Origin: Candidatus Fredericiella danica
Lineage (GTDB): Bacteria > Chloroflexota > Anaerolineae > Caldilineales > Caldilineaceae
Direction: 5' to 3'
DNA length: 64,000 nucleotides
Assembly (NCBI GenBank): GCA_016713335.1
Contig: JADJPH010000008.1
Span: forward strand, 62,001 to 126,000
Shown here: positions 28,831-39,903 of the stretch, in pieces
Layout of the letters: every line of letters begins with the position of its first letter
Numbering within the stretch: the stretch's first letter is position 1
The notes under the pieces: model-generated
Told to the model about the DNA's origin: nothing
The model's input: the letters and a program-made list of their open reading frames with translations, nothing else
Databases searched by the model: none
Position numbers and translations under genes: made by a program

Positions 28831-30501
28831 ATGTCATGGAAGAAGATGATCCCGCTATTTGTGTTGGTGCTCGTCGCCGTAGTTGCTGCCGGCTGCGCCG
28901 CCCCGGCGCCAACTGGTCAGAGCGCAGCGCAGCCTGCTGCAGCAGAGGCGACCGCACCTGCAGGGGTGCAGAAGTTGATCTGGTCGGTGGAAGGCGTCAA
29001 TGAATTGCCGGGACTTGATCCGGCCAACCCGCAGAACGCCCAGTCGATTCAGGCCATCAATCTCATTTTCGGTGGCCTCGTGAAACTGGACGACCAATTA
29101 AACGTTGTTCCGGATGGCGCTGAGAAATGGGAAGTCTCCGAGGACGGCAAGACCTACACCTTCACCATTCGCGAGGGTCTCAAGTTTGCCGATGGTGCGC
29201 CGGTGACAGCCAACGACTTTGCCGCCTCCATCAACCGTGCACTCCAGCCTGAAACCGCCTCCTACGGCGCTTCATTCCAACTTGGGCACATTGTCGGCGC
29301 AAATGACGTTGCGGCAGGCAATGCCAAGGAAGCCAGTGGCATCGTTGTCGTTGATGACCGTACCCTTGCGATCACCCTCGATGACAATGTCCCCTATTTC
29401 CTGGCGCAGTTGACTTATCCGGTCTCCTTTGCCGTGCCGTTGCAGGCCGTCGAAAAGGATCCGACCGGCTGGACCGAAAAGGCATTTGGCACAGGCCCGT
29501 TCCAGGTGAAGGAATGGCAGCACAACCAGAAACTGATCCTGGAACCCAATCCGAACTATTGGGCCGGCGCCCCCAGCATCGCTGAGGTGGAACTCCCCTT
29601 CTTCCAGGATTCGGAAACCGCCTACCAACTGTACCGCACCGGTGGTCTCGACATCATGGGCAGCCAACAGAACCCGGTGCCTGCGGCGCACGTTGCCGAA
29701 GTCAAGGACAGCCCGGACTTCAAGACTGTTGCGTCCTTTGCCACGCGTTACATCGGTTTCAACAACAAGTTGGCGCCCTTTGACAATCCGCAGGTGCGCC
29801 GTGCGTTTGCCCTGGCCGTTGATAAGGCGACGCTGGCGGACAAGGTGCTCAGCGGCGCCGTTACGCCAACAGACCGCATCGTGCCGGCGGGCTTTCCCGG
29901 CTCGCAACTGCCGGTCAAGGGACTTGCCTTTGACGCTGCTGCGGCCAAACAGGAATTGGCTGCAGCGGGATACGGCGCAGACAATCCCTTCCCGCAGGTG
30001 ACCTTCACCTACGGCGCCGAGGGTGACAATGAGCGCGTCGCCACTTTCCTTCAGCAGCAGTGGAAAGAAAACCTGGGTGTAGATGTTGTACTCCAGCCGT
30101 TGGAACTGGCGACATTCAGCAAGAATCTCGACACGACCTATCTGACGCCGGAAGCGGGCCTGCAGTTCTACTTGAGCATCTGGGGCGCTGACTATCCGGA
30201 TGCACAGAATTTCGTGTCGCAGCAATTGCGGTCCGATTCCCCGAACAACAACGGGCATTTCGAAAATGCGGATTTTGATAAGCTGGCCATGGAAGCGGAC
30301 ACTTTCATTGGCAGCGCCGAAGATCGGCTGAAGCTGTACAATGAGGCAGAGCAGATCGCAGTTGATCAGGTAGGGTGGCTGCCGCTCTATTCACCCAGTT
30401 TCAACGTCCTGATTCGGCCCGAGGTCAGTGGTGTCGTTGCGACCGGTCAGGGATTGGTTTTCCCAGATTGGTCGCAGGTGACCAGTCGCGCCGCACAGTA
30501 A
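28831..30501 (+). CDS. Peptide-type (family 5) ABC transporter substrate-binding lipoprotein
   Basis: A 556-residue extracytoplasmic solute-binding protein of the DppA/OppA family. The signal MIPLFVLVLVAVVAAGC ends in a lipobox Cys, followed by an Ala/Pro linker. Family features include GLVKLDDQLNVVPDGAEKWE, SEDGKTYTFTIREGLKFADG, FGTGPFQVKEW and NPNYWAGAP, with the late domain NPQVRRAFALAVDKATLAD. It should bind oligopeptides or similar compounds. The start at 28831 has AGAGGAG seven bases upstream, while in-frame codons from 28795 lack a site. Two permease genes follow after a hairpin; no ATPase gene is nearby. Confidence 0.95.
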   Translation: MSWKKMIPLFVLVLVAVVAAGCAAPAPTGQSAAQPAAAEATAPAGVQKLIWSVEGVNELPGLDPANPQNAQSIQAINLIFGGLVKLDDQLNVVPDGAEKWEVSEDGKTYTFTIREGLKFADGAPVTANDFAASINRALQPETASYGASFQLGHIVGANDVAAGNAKEASGIVVVDDRTLAITLDDNVPYFLAQLTYPVSFAVPLQAVEKDPTGWTEKAFGTGPFQVKEWQHNQKLILEPNPNYWAGAPSIAEVELPFFQDSETAYQLYRTGGLDIMGSQQNPVPAAHVAEVKDSPDFKTVASFATRYIGFNNKLAPFDNPQVRRAFALAVDKATLADKVLSGAVTPTDRIVPAGFPGSQLPVKGLAFDAAAAKQELAAAGYGADNPFPQVTFTYGAEGDNERVATFLQQQWKENLGVDVVLQPLELATFSKNLDTTYLTPEAGLQFYLSIWGADYPDAQNFVSQQLRSDSPNNNGHFENADFDKLAMEADTFIGSAEDRLKLYNEAEQIAVDQVGWLPLYSPSFNVLIRPEVSGVVATGQGLVFPDWSQVTSRAAQ

Positions 30502-30534
30502 AGCGACCCAATTGTAAACCGTAGAAACGGAAGA

Positions 30535-30566
30535 CCGTCCGGCCCCAGGCGCCTGGGGCCGGACGG
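30535..30566 (+). promoter_or_regulatory. 32-bp perfect palindrome between binding protein and permease genes
   Basis: CCGTCCGGCCCCAGGC (30535-30550) is followed directly by its reverse complement (30551-30566). The RNA stem would be very stable (GC-rich, up to 14 bp with a small loop). It is not followed by a T-run, so it is likelier to protect the binding-protein message or reduce read-through than to stop all transcription. Confidence 0.65.
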
Positions 30567-30587
30567 GTTGGATGACCCTTCATCACT

Positions 30588-31529
30588 ATGGCCCCTCTCA
30601 TCAGCCGCCGGCTGCTAAGCCTCATCTTTGTCATCTTCAGCATCACATTTCTCACCTTCATCGTGGGTTCCCTGGCGCCTGGCGACCCGATCCTCGTGAT
30701 GATGGGCCCGCGGCGTGACCCTGCCATTTATGAGAATCTGCGCCATCAGTATGGCCTGGATTTACCGTGGTGGCAGCAATACTTTAACTACGTCGGCGGT
30801 CTTCTGCACGGCGACCTGGGCATGTCCTACCGCTATCAGGGGCGGAGCGTCAACGAGATTCTAGGGGGTGGGGTCGGGGTGTCGATCAGCCTGGGGTTTG
30901 CCGCGCTCGCAGTAAGCCTGTTGATTGGCATTCCCCTGGGTATCCTGGCGGCGTTGCGCCAGAATAGCTGGTTTGACCGCACCAGCATGATCACGATGTT
31001 GGCGCTCTTCTCAATTCCAACATTTGTGATGATTCCCATTCTGCGTGCGTTTAACTATTACGTTCTCTACAAGAACGGGCTGCCATCACTGCCGCCCGCC
31101 GGCTGGGGAACGCCCGCCCATTGGGTGCTCCCGGTGATCGTACTGGCCGCGGTCAGCATGGGGTACATGGCACGGCTGACGCGTTCCAGTATGCTTGAAA
31201 CGCTGCGTCAGGACTACATTCGTACTGCGAACGCAAAGGGGCTGCCGCAGCGCCGGGTCGTCGGCGTCCACGCCCTGCGCAATGCCCTGCTCCCGATCGT
31301 CACCGTAATCGGTCCTGCGATGGCTTTCCTGGTCACCGGCAGCTTTGTGGTCGAGAGCTTGTTTGCGATCCCTGGCGTCGGCTTCATCGGTGTGCAGGCA
31401 ATCAGTCAGCGGGACTATCCTGTCATTCAGGGCACCACCGTTGTGCTCGCCGTGGCCGTGGTGGTGATGAACCTGGTCACTGACATCCTCTACACCGTCC
31501 TGGATCCACGCATCAAGAGTGAAGGCTGA
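30588..31529 (+). CDS. Peptide ABC transporter permease, DppB-type
   Basis: A 313-residue inner-membrane permease with six predicted helices, starting RRLLSLIFVIFSITFLTFIV after a short head. The cytoplasmic coupling loop reads YMARLTRSSMLETLRQDYIR, then TANAKGLPQRRVVGVHALRN, the EAA motif of the BPD_transp_1 family. It pairs with the next gene to form the channel. The stop overlaps the next start by one base (TGATG). Confidence 0.95.
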   Translation: MAPLISRRLLSLIFVIFSITFLTFIVGSLAPGDPILVMMGPRRDPAIYENLRHQYGLDLPWWQQYFNYVGGLLHGDLGMSYRYQGRSVNEILGGGVGVSISLGFAALAVSLLIGIPLGILAALRQNSWFDRTSMITMLALFSIPTFVMIPILRAFNYYVLYKNGLPSLPPAGWGTPAHWVLPVIVLAAVSMGYMARLTRSSMLETLRQDYIRTANAKGLPQRRVVGVHALRNALLPIVTVIGPAMAFLVTGSFVVESLFAIPGVGFIGVQAISQRDYPVIQGTTVVLAVAVVVMNLVTDILYTVLDPRIKSEG

Positions 31530-32539
31530 TGGCGACTCCCGAAGCGGTTCAACTGGCGCCTGCCGGCAACAGCGTCCTGATGCACAGGAATCGGCATGGT
31601 TTCTGGTGGCGCTTCTCGCGCAACCGGCTGGCTGTGGTCAGCCTGGCGGTTGCGATCCTTTTGATTCTGCTGGCGACTGCAGGGCCACTGTGGTATGGCG
31701 TCGACGCCAACTATCAGGACTACGATGCCATCAATTCCTGGCCATCGAGCGCTCATCCGCTGGGCGCGGACAGTTTGGGGCGCGATACCCTCGCACGGAT
31801 TATGCAGGGCTTGCGCGTTTCGTTGACGGTGGCTTTCTACGTCGAACTGATCACCATCGCCGTCGGTGCGACGCTTGGGTTGCTGGCCGGCTATGCCGGC
31901 GGTCATGTCGACAACGTGATTTCTCGATTTGCCGACATGCTCTTTGCCTTTCCCGGTTTGTTGTTTGCGATTCTGATCGCTGCGGTCTTTGGCCAGGCAG
32001 TGACAGAACGCTTCGGGGGAATTGGACGGTTGCTACTGGTTGCCGGTTCGTTGGCCCTGGTGAGTTGGCCACTGATGGCACGGTATGTGCGTGGTCAGAC
32101 ACTGACGTTGAAAGAAAGGGACTTTGTGGGCGCCGCACGTAGCATCGGCGCATCAAACGGGCGGATCATGCGGTCGCATATCATGCCGGGCGTGATCGGG
32201 TTGATTGTGATCAGCGCAACGCTCGACGTGGCTGCGGTGGTCGTAAACGAAGCCGTCCTCAGTTTGCTGGGCCTTGGTATTCAACCGCCTGATCCCAGCG
32301 TCGGCCAGATGATTCGCCAGTCGATTGACTATCTGGAAACGAACTGGACTCAGGTCCTCTTTCCCAGTCTGGTGTTGACTTTGCTTGTGCTCGTCTTTTC
32401 GTTCGTGGGTGACGGTTTGCGCGATGCCGTCGATCCGCAAAGCGCCACACATGCAGAAAGAAGTAATGCACCTCCGCGGCGCCGGCTCTCAAGATCCATC
32501 TCCTATCCGGTTGCGTTAAGCGTTGTGCACATGCTATGA
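31529..32539 (+). CDS. Peptide ABC transporter permease, DppC-type
   Basis: The second 336-residue permease. It has an N-terminal cytoplasmic region and first helix (LAVVSLAVAILLILLATAGP), the periplasmic segment HPLGADSLGRDTLARIMQG and coupling loop RDFVGAARSIGASNGRIMRS. These are diagnostic for DppC/OppC. The final 40 residues are longer than usual and overlap the promoter of the following glycosidase gene, so the native C-terminus may be slightly shorter or a late frame error may exist. Confidence 0.93.
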   Translation: MATPEAVQLAPAGNSVLMHRNRHGFWWRFSRNRLAVVSLAVAILLILLATAGPLWYGVDANYQDYDAINSWPSSAHPLGADSLGRDTLARIMQGLRVSLTVAFYVELITIAVGATLGLLAGYAGGHVDNVISRFADMLFAFPGLLFAILIAAVFGQAVTERFGGIGRLLLVAGSLALVSWPLMARYVRGQTLTLKERDFVGAARSIGASNGRIMRSHIMPGVIGLIVISATLDVAAVVVNEAVLSLLGLGIQPPDPSVGQMIRQSIDYLETNWTQVLFPSLVLTLLVLVFSFVGDGLRDAVDPQSATHAERSNAPPRRRLSRSISYPVALSVVHML

Positions 32540-32540
32540 T
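32511..32540 (+). promoter_or_regulatory. Promoter inside the end of the permease gene, for the glycosidase
   Basis: TTGCGT (32511-32516) and TATGAT (32535-32540) are spaced by 18 bases. The 12-mer CATGCTATGATC at 32530-32541 recurs at 33957-33968 before the next binding-protein gene, which supports a shared promoter type. Confidence 0.45.
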
Positions 32541-32595
32541 CGATACAGTCGATTTCATTTTCCGCGCCCCGACTTCAGGCCAAGTCAAAATCCAT

Positions 32596-33931
32596 ATGCT
32601 CCAGGTAAAACTGCTCCACGAGGCACACGGCAAGGCGCTCGACATTATCCATTCTTGTGTCACCCCCCATGGCTTCCGCGCCTCCGGTCTGGCGGCCGGC
32701 TACCCACAGATCTGGGCGCGCGATAGTTTCATCACTTTTCTGGGTGGCGCCGCCACGGGTGATGAGGCACTGTTTGCCGCGGGACGGGCATCACTCGAGA
32801 CGCTGGGCCGCCACCAGTCGCGGCGTGGGCTGATCCCGCTCAACGTCAACCCCGACTCTGGCTACATCAGCACCGAAAATGCCGGGGCGCTGGATTCAAA
32901 CCTCTGGTTTATTTTGGGCCACTATCTCTATTACCAATACACGGGCGATCTGGCCTTTTTGCAGAAGCACTGGCCGACTATCAACAAGGCGCTCTGTTGG
33001 CTGGACTATCAGGACATGAACGAGTGCGGTCTTCTCGAGGCGCCCGAAGCCGGCGACTGGATGGACCTGCTTCGCGGTGCGCTACAACGTGCTCTATGAC
33101 AATGTTCTCTACTATGCTGCCAAGTTGGCGCATGAAGAGATGGCCCGTCTCCAGCCTGAAGGCGTCGATATCTACGCCAGCGACGTAGACGCCGCCGGCA
33201 TCCATGAGCGGGTCAACCTCCTGATGTGGATCGACCGCTGTTGGGTGGCCGAACACTTCGCCGAACATCTGGAAAAATTGAAGTCGATCCGCCTGGAATG
33301 GTTCATGCTCTATCACAACATGGGCACCATCTCCAGCCGGCCCTTCTACCTGCCGTGGGTGGCCTTCCGTGAATATGGCGACTGGTGCGACAGTCTTGGC
33401 AACACACTCGCCATCCTGACGGGGATTGCCGATGGCCACCATGCCGAACACATCTTACGGTTCATGCATCAGGTCGGAATGGCCGAACCCTATCCGACCA
33501 AGGCGATTTACCCGCCTATTTTTCCGGGTGAAAGCCATTGGCGCGACTACTATCGAAGTCGCAACCTGAACCTGCCACACCAGTATCACAACGGTGGCAT
33601 CTGGCCGATGATCGGTGGCTTCCATGTGGCCGCGCTGGTGCGCCACGGTTGGATGCGCAATGCAGAACAGATGGTGATTTCACTGGCTGAGGCCAACCGC
33701 CAGGGTACGCTGGAGGATTGGACGTTCAACGAATGGCTACACGGGTCGAGCGGCCATCCCATGGGGTATGAGCAACAGGCATGGTCGGCGGCGATGTTCC
33801 TGTATGCAGAAAATGCGGTGCGCACCGGCAAACTGCCGCTCTTTGACGAACTGCTGGCGGCCAAGCCTGCCGATGCCGTTGCGCGTGAGGACAATGCATT
33901 TCACATGACCGGTGGCGGCGGTCCCGTATAG
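32596..33931 (+). CDS. Six-hairpin glycosidase, amylo-alpha-1,6-glucosidase / GH100-like (frameshifted)
   Basis: The reconstructed cytosolic product of about 445 residues has the (alpha/alpha)6 pattern of debranching enzymes and neutral invertases. Motifs are YPQIWARDSFITFLGG (Asp of the ARDS segment), LETLGRHQSRRGLIP, EAPEAGDWMDLL (candidate catalytic acid), EYGDWCDSLGN and HQYHNGGIWPMIGGFHVAAL. The frame breaks near 33075; the next frame continues VRYNVLYDNVLYYAAKLAHE. ATG 32596 is chosen because ATG 32536 falls inside the promoter -10. The position in front of a sugar ABC transporter fits use of an imported oligosaccharide, but the substrate is not deducible. Confidence 0.78.
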
Positions 33932-34089
33932 AGGCTGTTTCTTGTTCTATCTTTGGCATGCTATGATCAAGAATGGGTGCTGCGGGCGAGGGATCAACGC
34001 TGCTCGCTGCGGCGCCGGTTCGGAACCATCAACATACTTCTCGTCAACCTGACCGTTTATTCAACAGTGTATCAATAGGAGGAAACGAT

Positions 34090-35044
34090 ATGAAGCGTAT
34101 GCGAGTGTCGGTGCTCTCGGGCCTGCTTTTGGTTGCAGTGCTGCTGCTAACGGCTTGCGCACCGGTAGCGCCCCAAGGGGCAGCGCCGGCCGCAGGCGGC
34201 GAGGCGGCGTCGAGCGAAGCGCCGGTTACGATCACGTGGGCATTCTGGGGCGATCCACCCGAAGTGGAATCCCACAAGAAGGTGGCGGATGCCTTTATGG
34301 CCGAGCATCCGAACATCAAGATCGACATCTGGAACCAGCCCTGGGGTGACTACTTCACCAAGATCCAGGCGCTTTGGGCCAGCGGCGATCCCAAGGTGAT
34401 TCCGGACATTGCGTTCCTCTGGCCGACCCCCAATATGCGGCCCAGGGTGTACTGGAGAATCTGGATCCCTATATCGAGAAGTCCGGCTACAAACTGGATG
34501 ACTATTGGCCCGGGCTACTCGAATCGGCGAGCTACAACGGTAGCGTCTATGGCTTCCCGCGCGACAACGAAGTCACTCCGGCTTTAACGACGCCGGTCTC
34601 AACTATGATGTCGCCGCAGCGCCAATACCCGCGGACGGCAAGCGCTGGAACGGCGCCGGTGGCGCGGCATGGGTCATGAGCGCCGGCAGTGACAACAAGG
34701 ATGCCGCCTGGACCTTCCTGGAATGGCTGCAGAGCACCGATGGTGGCGAGAAGCTCTACACCGAGCGCGGCGAGATCTTCCCGGCACTTCAGTCAACCGC
34801 CAATTCGCCGGCCTTCCTGACCGATACGCCACCGGCCAACAAGCAGGGCATTCTCACCGAGGCGGCCGCGGCGGACGTGGGTGGTTTTGGTTACTTCCCA
34901 GAGTGGGGCGAACTGAGTGGCTCGATCATCGAACCTGGCATGGAGAAGATTTGGGCAGGTGAGGCCGAGGCCGAGGCTGGCTTGACCGATATCTGCAACC
35001 AGGTCGACGCCTTCTTGGCTGAGAAGGGTTACCCCAAGCAGTAG
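34090..35044 (+). pseudogene. Sugar ABC transporter substrate-binding lipoprotein (family 1), frameshifted and internally shortened
   Basis: A family-1 (MalE/UgpB-type) binding protein. AGGAGG precedes ATG 34090. The signal LLLVAVLLLTAC is followed by VTITWAFWGDPPEVESHKKV and NIKIDIWNQPWGDYFTKIQA. The frame shifts near 34435, then LDPYIEKSGYKLDDYWPGLL and YNGSVYGFPRDNEV read in another frame. Near 34580 the text jumps directly to the late-domain sequence SGFNDAGLNYDVAAAPIPAD, read in a further frame, and DNKDAAWTFLEWLQSTDGGE. The usual hinge and central domain (over 100 residues) is absent. About 318 codons remain instead of about 420, so this is either a real deletion or an assembly collapse. 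Confidence 0.8.
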
Positions 35045-35063
35045 TCTGTTTCAGCATCCTATG

Positions 35064-35090
35064 GGAGGGTGACCAGAGTGGTCGCCCTCC
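35064..35090 (+). promoter_or_regulatory. Hairpin between binding protein and permease genes
   Basis: GGAGGGTGACC (35064-35074) and GGTCGCCCTCC (35080-35090) form an 11-bp stem with one G-U pair and a 5-base loop, followed by TATTCTGTTTTC. This is the third such stem after a binding-protein gene in the window and may be a partial terminator. Confidence 0.6.
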
Positions 35091-35107
35091 TATTCTGTTT
35101 TCACCTC

Positions 35108-36061
35108 ATGGCAACTTCTGACCGTTCGCTGACGCCAGCATCTCCGCAACCGAAACGCGGCCGCTTCGGTTGGCGCCCCGACCAACAATGGGAAGGCTAC
35201 CTCTTCATTCTGCCAAGCTTCCTTGGCTTTTTTGTGTTTATTGCCCTGGCAGTCGTGATCTCGCTCGGCATCAGCTTCTCAGATTGGGGGCTGACCGGCT
35301 GGCGTGGCTTTGCCGGGCTGACAAATTACCAGCAGATGCTGCGTGACCCGGTCTTCTGGCAGGCGTTCTGGAACACTGCGTTCTATATCGTCATCATTGT
35401 GCCGTCACAATTGATCTTGGGATTGTTGATGGCAGTAGCGCTCAACCAGGCGATCCGCGGGCGCTCGTTCTACCGGCTGATCTACTTTATGCCGGTGGTG
35501 ACGACGATTGTGGCCGGCGCCATCGTTTTCCGGTTGCTGCTTGCCAACAATGGTCCGGTCAACGACCTGATCCGTTGGGTGAATAGTCTGCTGGGGCTTA
35601 GCATCCCGGTGCCCAACTGGCTTGGCAGTTCGCAGTTTTCCAAGTGGGCGGTCGTGATCCTCACCCTTTGGAAGAACACGGGCTTCACGATGGTGGTGTA
35701 TCTGGCGGCGCTCCAGGGCGTACCGCAGGAACTGTATGATGCGGCGTCTGTCGACGGCGCGAGCGCCTGGCGGCGTTTCTTGAATGTCACCGTGCCGCTG
35801 ATCAGCCCGACGACCTTTTTCCTCTTTGTATTTCAGACGATCGGCGCCTTCCAGCTCTTTACTGAGCCCTTCGTGATGACACAGGGTGGCCCGGCCAACT
35901 CGTCGCTCAGTGTCGTGCAGTACATCTATTTGGCGGCGTTCCGCGACATTCGAATGAACAAGGCGTCGGCCATGGCGTGGTTCCTGTTCCTTTTTATCTT
36001 TACGTTCACCTATCTCCAGAACCGCCTGCAGCAGCGCTGGGTCTATTACGAGACCGATTGA
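35108..36061 (+). CDS. Sugar ABC transporter permease, MalF/UgpA-type
   Basis: A 317-residue permease. A hydrophilic N-terminus is followed by FILPSFLGFFVFIALAVVIS and five further helices. The coupling loop is ELYDAASVDGASAWRRFLNV, the classic EAA motif, and the end TQGGPANSSLSVVQYIYLAA is typical of UgpA. It should form the channel with the next gene for the sugar bound by the upstream protein. ATG 35108 is preferred to the in-frame codon at 35069, which lies in the hairpin. Confidence 0.94.
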   Translation: MATSDRSLTPASPQPKRGRFGWRPDQQWEGYLFILPSFLGFFVFIALAVVISLGISFSDWGLTGWRGFAGLTNYQQMLRDPVFWQAFWNTAFYIVIIVPSQLILGLLMAVALNQAIRGRSFYRLIYFMPVVTTIVAGAIVFRLLLANNGPVNDLIRWVNSLLGLSIPVPNWLGSSQFSKWAVVILTLWKNTGFTMVVYLAALQGVPQELYDAASVDGASAWRRFLNVTVPLISPTTFFLFVFQTIGAFQLFTEPFVMTQGGPANSSLSVVQYIYLAAFRDIRMNKASAMAWFLFLFIFTFTYLQNRLQQRWVYYETD

Positions 36062-36062
36062 A

Positions 36063-36929
36063 ATGGCAACAACATCGCTCGCCACATCCAACGCCACCGG
36101 TTCGCCCACGCGCCTGCGCGCACCTGCGCGGCTGGCGCTGCAAATTGCGCTGCTGTTGGGCTCTGTGCTGATGCTGGCGCCGTTTGCGCTGATGCTGTTG
36201 GTGTCGCTCATGCCGCTTTCCGCGTTCATGAAGCGGGAGTTCAGTCTCAGCGTACTGACACTCAATAACTATGTTGAGACCTTTCGCGTCGTGCCCTTTG
36301 GCCGCTATTATCTCAACAGCATCTTTGTGACCGTTTCGGTCACCATCGGGCAGACCCTCATCGCATCATTGGCTGCCTACGCCTTTGCACGGCTGCGTTT
36401 CCGTGGCCGCGATGGGTTATTCATGGTCTACCTGGCGACGCTGATGATCCCCTTCCCAGTGACGTTGATCCCCAATTTCCTGATCATCAAATCCCTCGGC
36501 TGGTTCGACACCTATCTTGCCCTCATCGTGCCGGGTCTCTTCAGCGTCTTTGCTACTTTTCTCCTGCGCCAATATTATCGGGGCATCCCGTTGGATTTGG
36601 ACGAGGCAGCCCGCATGGACGGGGCATCCAGCCTGCGCATCTGGTGGCAGGTGATCGTACCGCTCAGCGGACCCGTGCTGGCGACGCTGGCGATCTTCAC
36701 CTTTCAGGGCGTCTGGAACGAATTCTTATGGCCGCTCGTGGTCATCAACTCAGAGAGCATGCGCACCATCCCGCTTGGCCTTGCCGCCTTTGTCGGGCAA
36801 TTCAAGACCGCCTGGAATCTGCTGATGGCCGGCTCGGTTATTGCCCTGCTCCCGATCCTCATCATCTACATCCTCGGCCAGAAGTGGTTCGTCAAGGGCA
36901 TCACCCTCTCGGGGATGGGTGGGCGCTAA
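36063..36929 (+). CDS. Sugar ABC transporter permease, MalG/UgpE-type
   Basis: The second 288-residue permease. It starts one base after the preceding stop codon. After a short head it has helices starting LQIALLLGSVLMLAPFALML, then the loop DLDEAARMDGASSLRIWWQV (EAA motif) and FQGVWNEFLWPLVVINSESM, which is diagnostic for the MalG side. The C-terminus QKWFVKGITLSGMGGR matches the family. No ATPase gene lies nearby, so a shared MsmX/UgpC-like ATPase elsewhere is likely. Confidence 0.95.
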   Translation: MATTSLATSNATGSPTRLRAPARLALQIALLLGSVLMLAPFALMLLVSLMPLSAFMKREFSLSVLTLNNYVETFRVVPFGRYYLNSIFVTVSVTIGQTLIASLAAYAFARLRFRGRDGLFMVYLATLMIPFPVTLIPNFLIIKSLGWFDTYLALIVPGLFSVFATFLLRQYYRGIPLDLDEAARMDGASSLRIWWQVIVPLSGPVLATLAIFTFQGVWNEFLWPLVVINSESMRTIPLGLAAFVGQFKTAWNLLMAGSVIALLPILIIYILGQKWFVKGITLSGMGGR

Positions 36930-37185
36930 AGCCCATATGCATCAAGCTAAGGACCAAACCCGCCCGCCAAGCCGCAAAGACGCAAAGGAACGACGAAAGA
37001 AATTCTCCCGCAGGGACGCAGTGAAGGGTGGTGAGCGCTTAGCCAAAGCCAAAGCATCCTGGCAATCCTTGAATCCCAGAAATCATGGTTCAGACAGCCA
37101 AAGCCTTTGCCGCGGCCACGCTAACCACTTACTCACGTGCGCGGCTCTGCTTGTCACGCCAGAACGTATCCGTCAGCACACCCCC
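36930..37185. other. Intergenic region, no gene seen
   Basis: About 255 bases between convergent genes. It contains GCCGCAAAGACGCAAAGGA near 36971, a type of dispersed simple motif seen in many genomes. No clear terminator was identified. Confidence 0.35.
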
Positions 37186-37935
37186 TCAGAAGCGTTCCCA
37201 ATTTTGTTCGCCACCGACGCTGCGCATGTAGCGCCCTACTTGTTCTTCCATGTCTTCGCGACTGCCAAAAAACGTACTCAACTGGCTGCGGAATGCCCAG
37301 ATGGCATCGAACTTTGTCGCCAGCGCCGCGTCGCTGACTGGAATCGCCGTGGCGCGCCAGCTTGCATCCTCGCCAATGACGCGTGCCAGTTTTTCTGGTT
37401 GCTGGACATACGGATAGTCCTCATAGTACGCCAACTCACCCGACCAGACCTGCTCGGCGGCAGCGCGCACCAGCAGGTGATCGACATGGTGGCCAACCGT
37501 CAGCGGAGCATAGCGGCTCGTCGCCGAAGGGAGCGACCGGAACTGCGCTGCCAACTGCATTGCCAGTTCCGTTTCCGCCGGATGAAGGTCGCCAAAGATG
37601 TCTGCATCCGAGATGTAAAGCGGTTCCCCGGTCGCCGGGTCGAGCCGGTCAATGCAATCCGGAACCTCCATATGCAGGAAACCCGCGCCCAGGATGCGGG
37701 ACGCTTCGATATCTTCCTCACGCCGCGCGGCCGCGGCATCGCCCGCCAGTTCCCACCGCTCGTGCAGGCGCTCGATGTAGGCCGAGCGGATGTCCAGGCG
37801 TGGGCTGCCGGCCATGATCGTCACAATCAATACGCGCTGGCCGGCATGCGTGCGGTCAAAGATCTGCGCACCGCAAGAGAGCGCGGCGTCGTCCAGGTGT
37901 GGGGAGAGATAGATGGCGTCGTAGTTGCTTTGCAT
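37186..37935 (-). CDS. PIG-L family deacetylase (LmbE-like)
   Basis: A 249-residue zinc-dependent N-acetyl-sugar deacetylase. The N-terminus has AIYLSPHLDDAALSCGAQIF with the metal-binding His-x-Asp-Asp signature. ILVVTIMAG-like VLIVTIMAGSPR follows, and LTVGHHVDHLLVRAAAEQ provides the distal metal His residues. The substrate is probably a GlcNAc-containing glycoconjugate. It is divergent from a GT4 gene (88 bases between starts), which would suit a shared pathway such as an MshA/MshB-like or surface glycan route, but that is only inference. Confidence 0.9.
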   Translation of the reverse strand: MQSNYDAIYLSPHLDDAALSCGAQIFDRTHAGQRVLIVTIMAGSPRLDIRSAYIERLHERWELAGDAAAARREEDIEASRILGAGFLHMEVPDCIDRLDPATGEPLYISDADIFGDLHPAETELAMQLAAQFRSLPSATSRYAPLTVGHHVDHLLVRAAAEQVWSGELAYYEDYPYVQQPEKLARVIGEDASWRATAIPVSDAALATKFDAIWAFRSQLSTFFGSREDMEEQVGRYMRSVGGEQNWERF

Positions 37936-38023
37936 GATTTGGCTTACCGAAGTGAACGCTCAATGGGTATAGAATGAAGTGTTCATTTTACGCATTGCCG
38001 GTGTTGTTGAGAAGGTGACAGCC

Positions 38024-39293
<1,270 letters not shown>

Positions 39294-39304
<11 letters not shown>

Positions 39305-39899
39305 GACCCATGCTGGCAAGCGCCTGCGGCACATCGATGCCAGGGGTGAAGTGAAGCGCCGCCATGCCGACGGCCCGCGCGCCGGCAACATTGTGCTCTG
39401 AATCGTCGATAAACACGGCCTGGGCCGCTTCCACGCCCAGCCGGTGCAGGGCAGCGTGATAGATGGCGGGGTCCGGTTTCATCACCTTCTCATAGGCCGA
39501 TCCAACCACCACGTCGAAGGCATCGATGATGGCGTATTTTTCTGCCAACAGTGGCAGCAGATCGTCCATGGCGTTGCTGATGATGCCGGTCTTGTACGGT
39601 CCGTGCAACTGCCGGATGTAGTTGACCAGGTGCACGTCCACGTGATCCTCGCTCCAAAACTCGCGCCTGAATTCCTGGACTTCCGCATCATTCAGGTTGA
39701 GTTCCGCCTGGATCCTGCGCCAGTTCTCATCTGCGCTAATCTCGCCGCGCTGTGCACTCAGCCCGTTGGGGCTGTTGTAGACAAGGTGTTCCACCCCACC
39801 CTGCGGCAGATGGAATCGTTTTTCGAGGCGCCGGCGCGGATCCTGGGTGCGGGTGCGGATCAAAACGCCGCCGACGTCGAATAGGACGGTTGTGATCAT
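39294..39899 (-). CDS. HAD-superfamily hydrolase (phosphoglycolate-phosphatase-like)
   Basis: A 201-residue HAD phosphatase. TVLFDVGGVLIRTR carries the nucleophile Asp, GIISNAMDDLLPLL gives motif II, EKVMKPDPAIYHAAL gives motif III Lys, and AVFIDDSEHNVAGARAVGM gives motif IV. The substrate is unknown. ATG 39899 is the proper start; an 18-codon in-frame extension only translates the heptamer repeat lying upstream. Its 3' end overlaps that of the convergent GT4 gene by 11 bases. Confidence 0.9.
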
Positions 39900-39903
39900 G
39901 TTG

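Noticed and set aside
37383..37817. Plus-strand open frame of 144 codons
   Set aside because: Antisense to the PIG-L deacetylase and Pro/Arg-rich without any recognisable motif.
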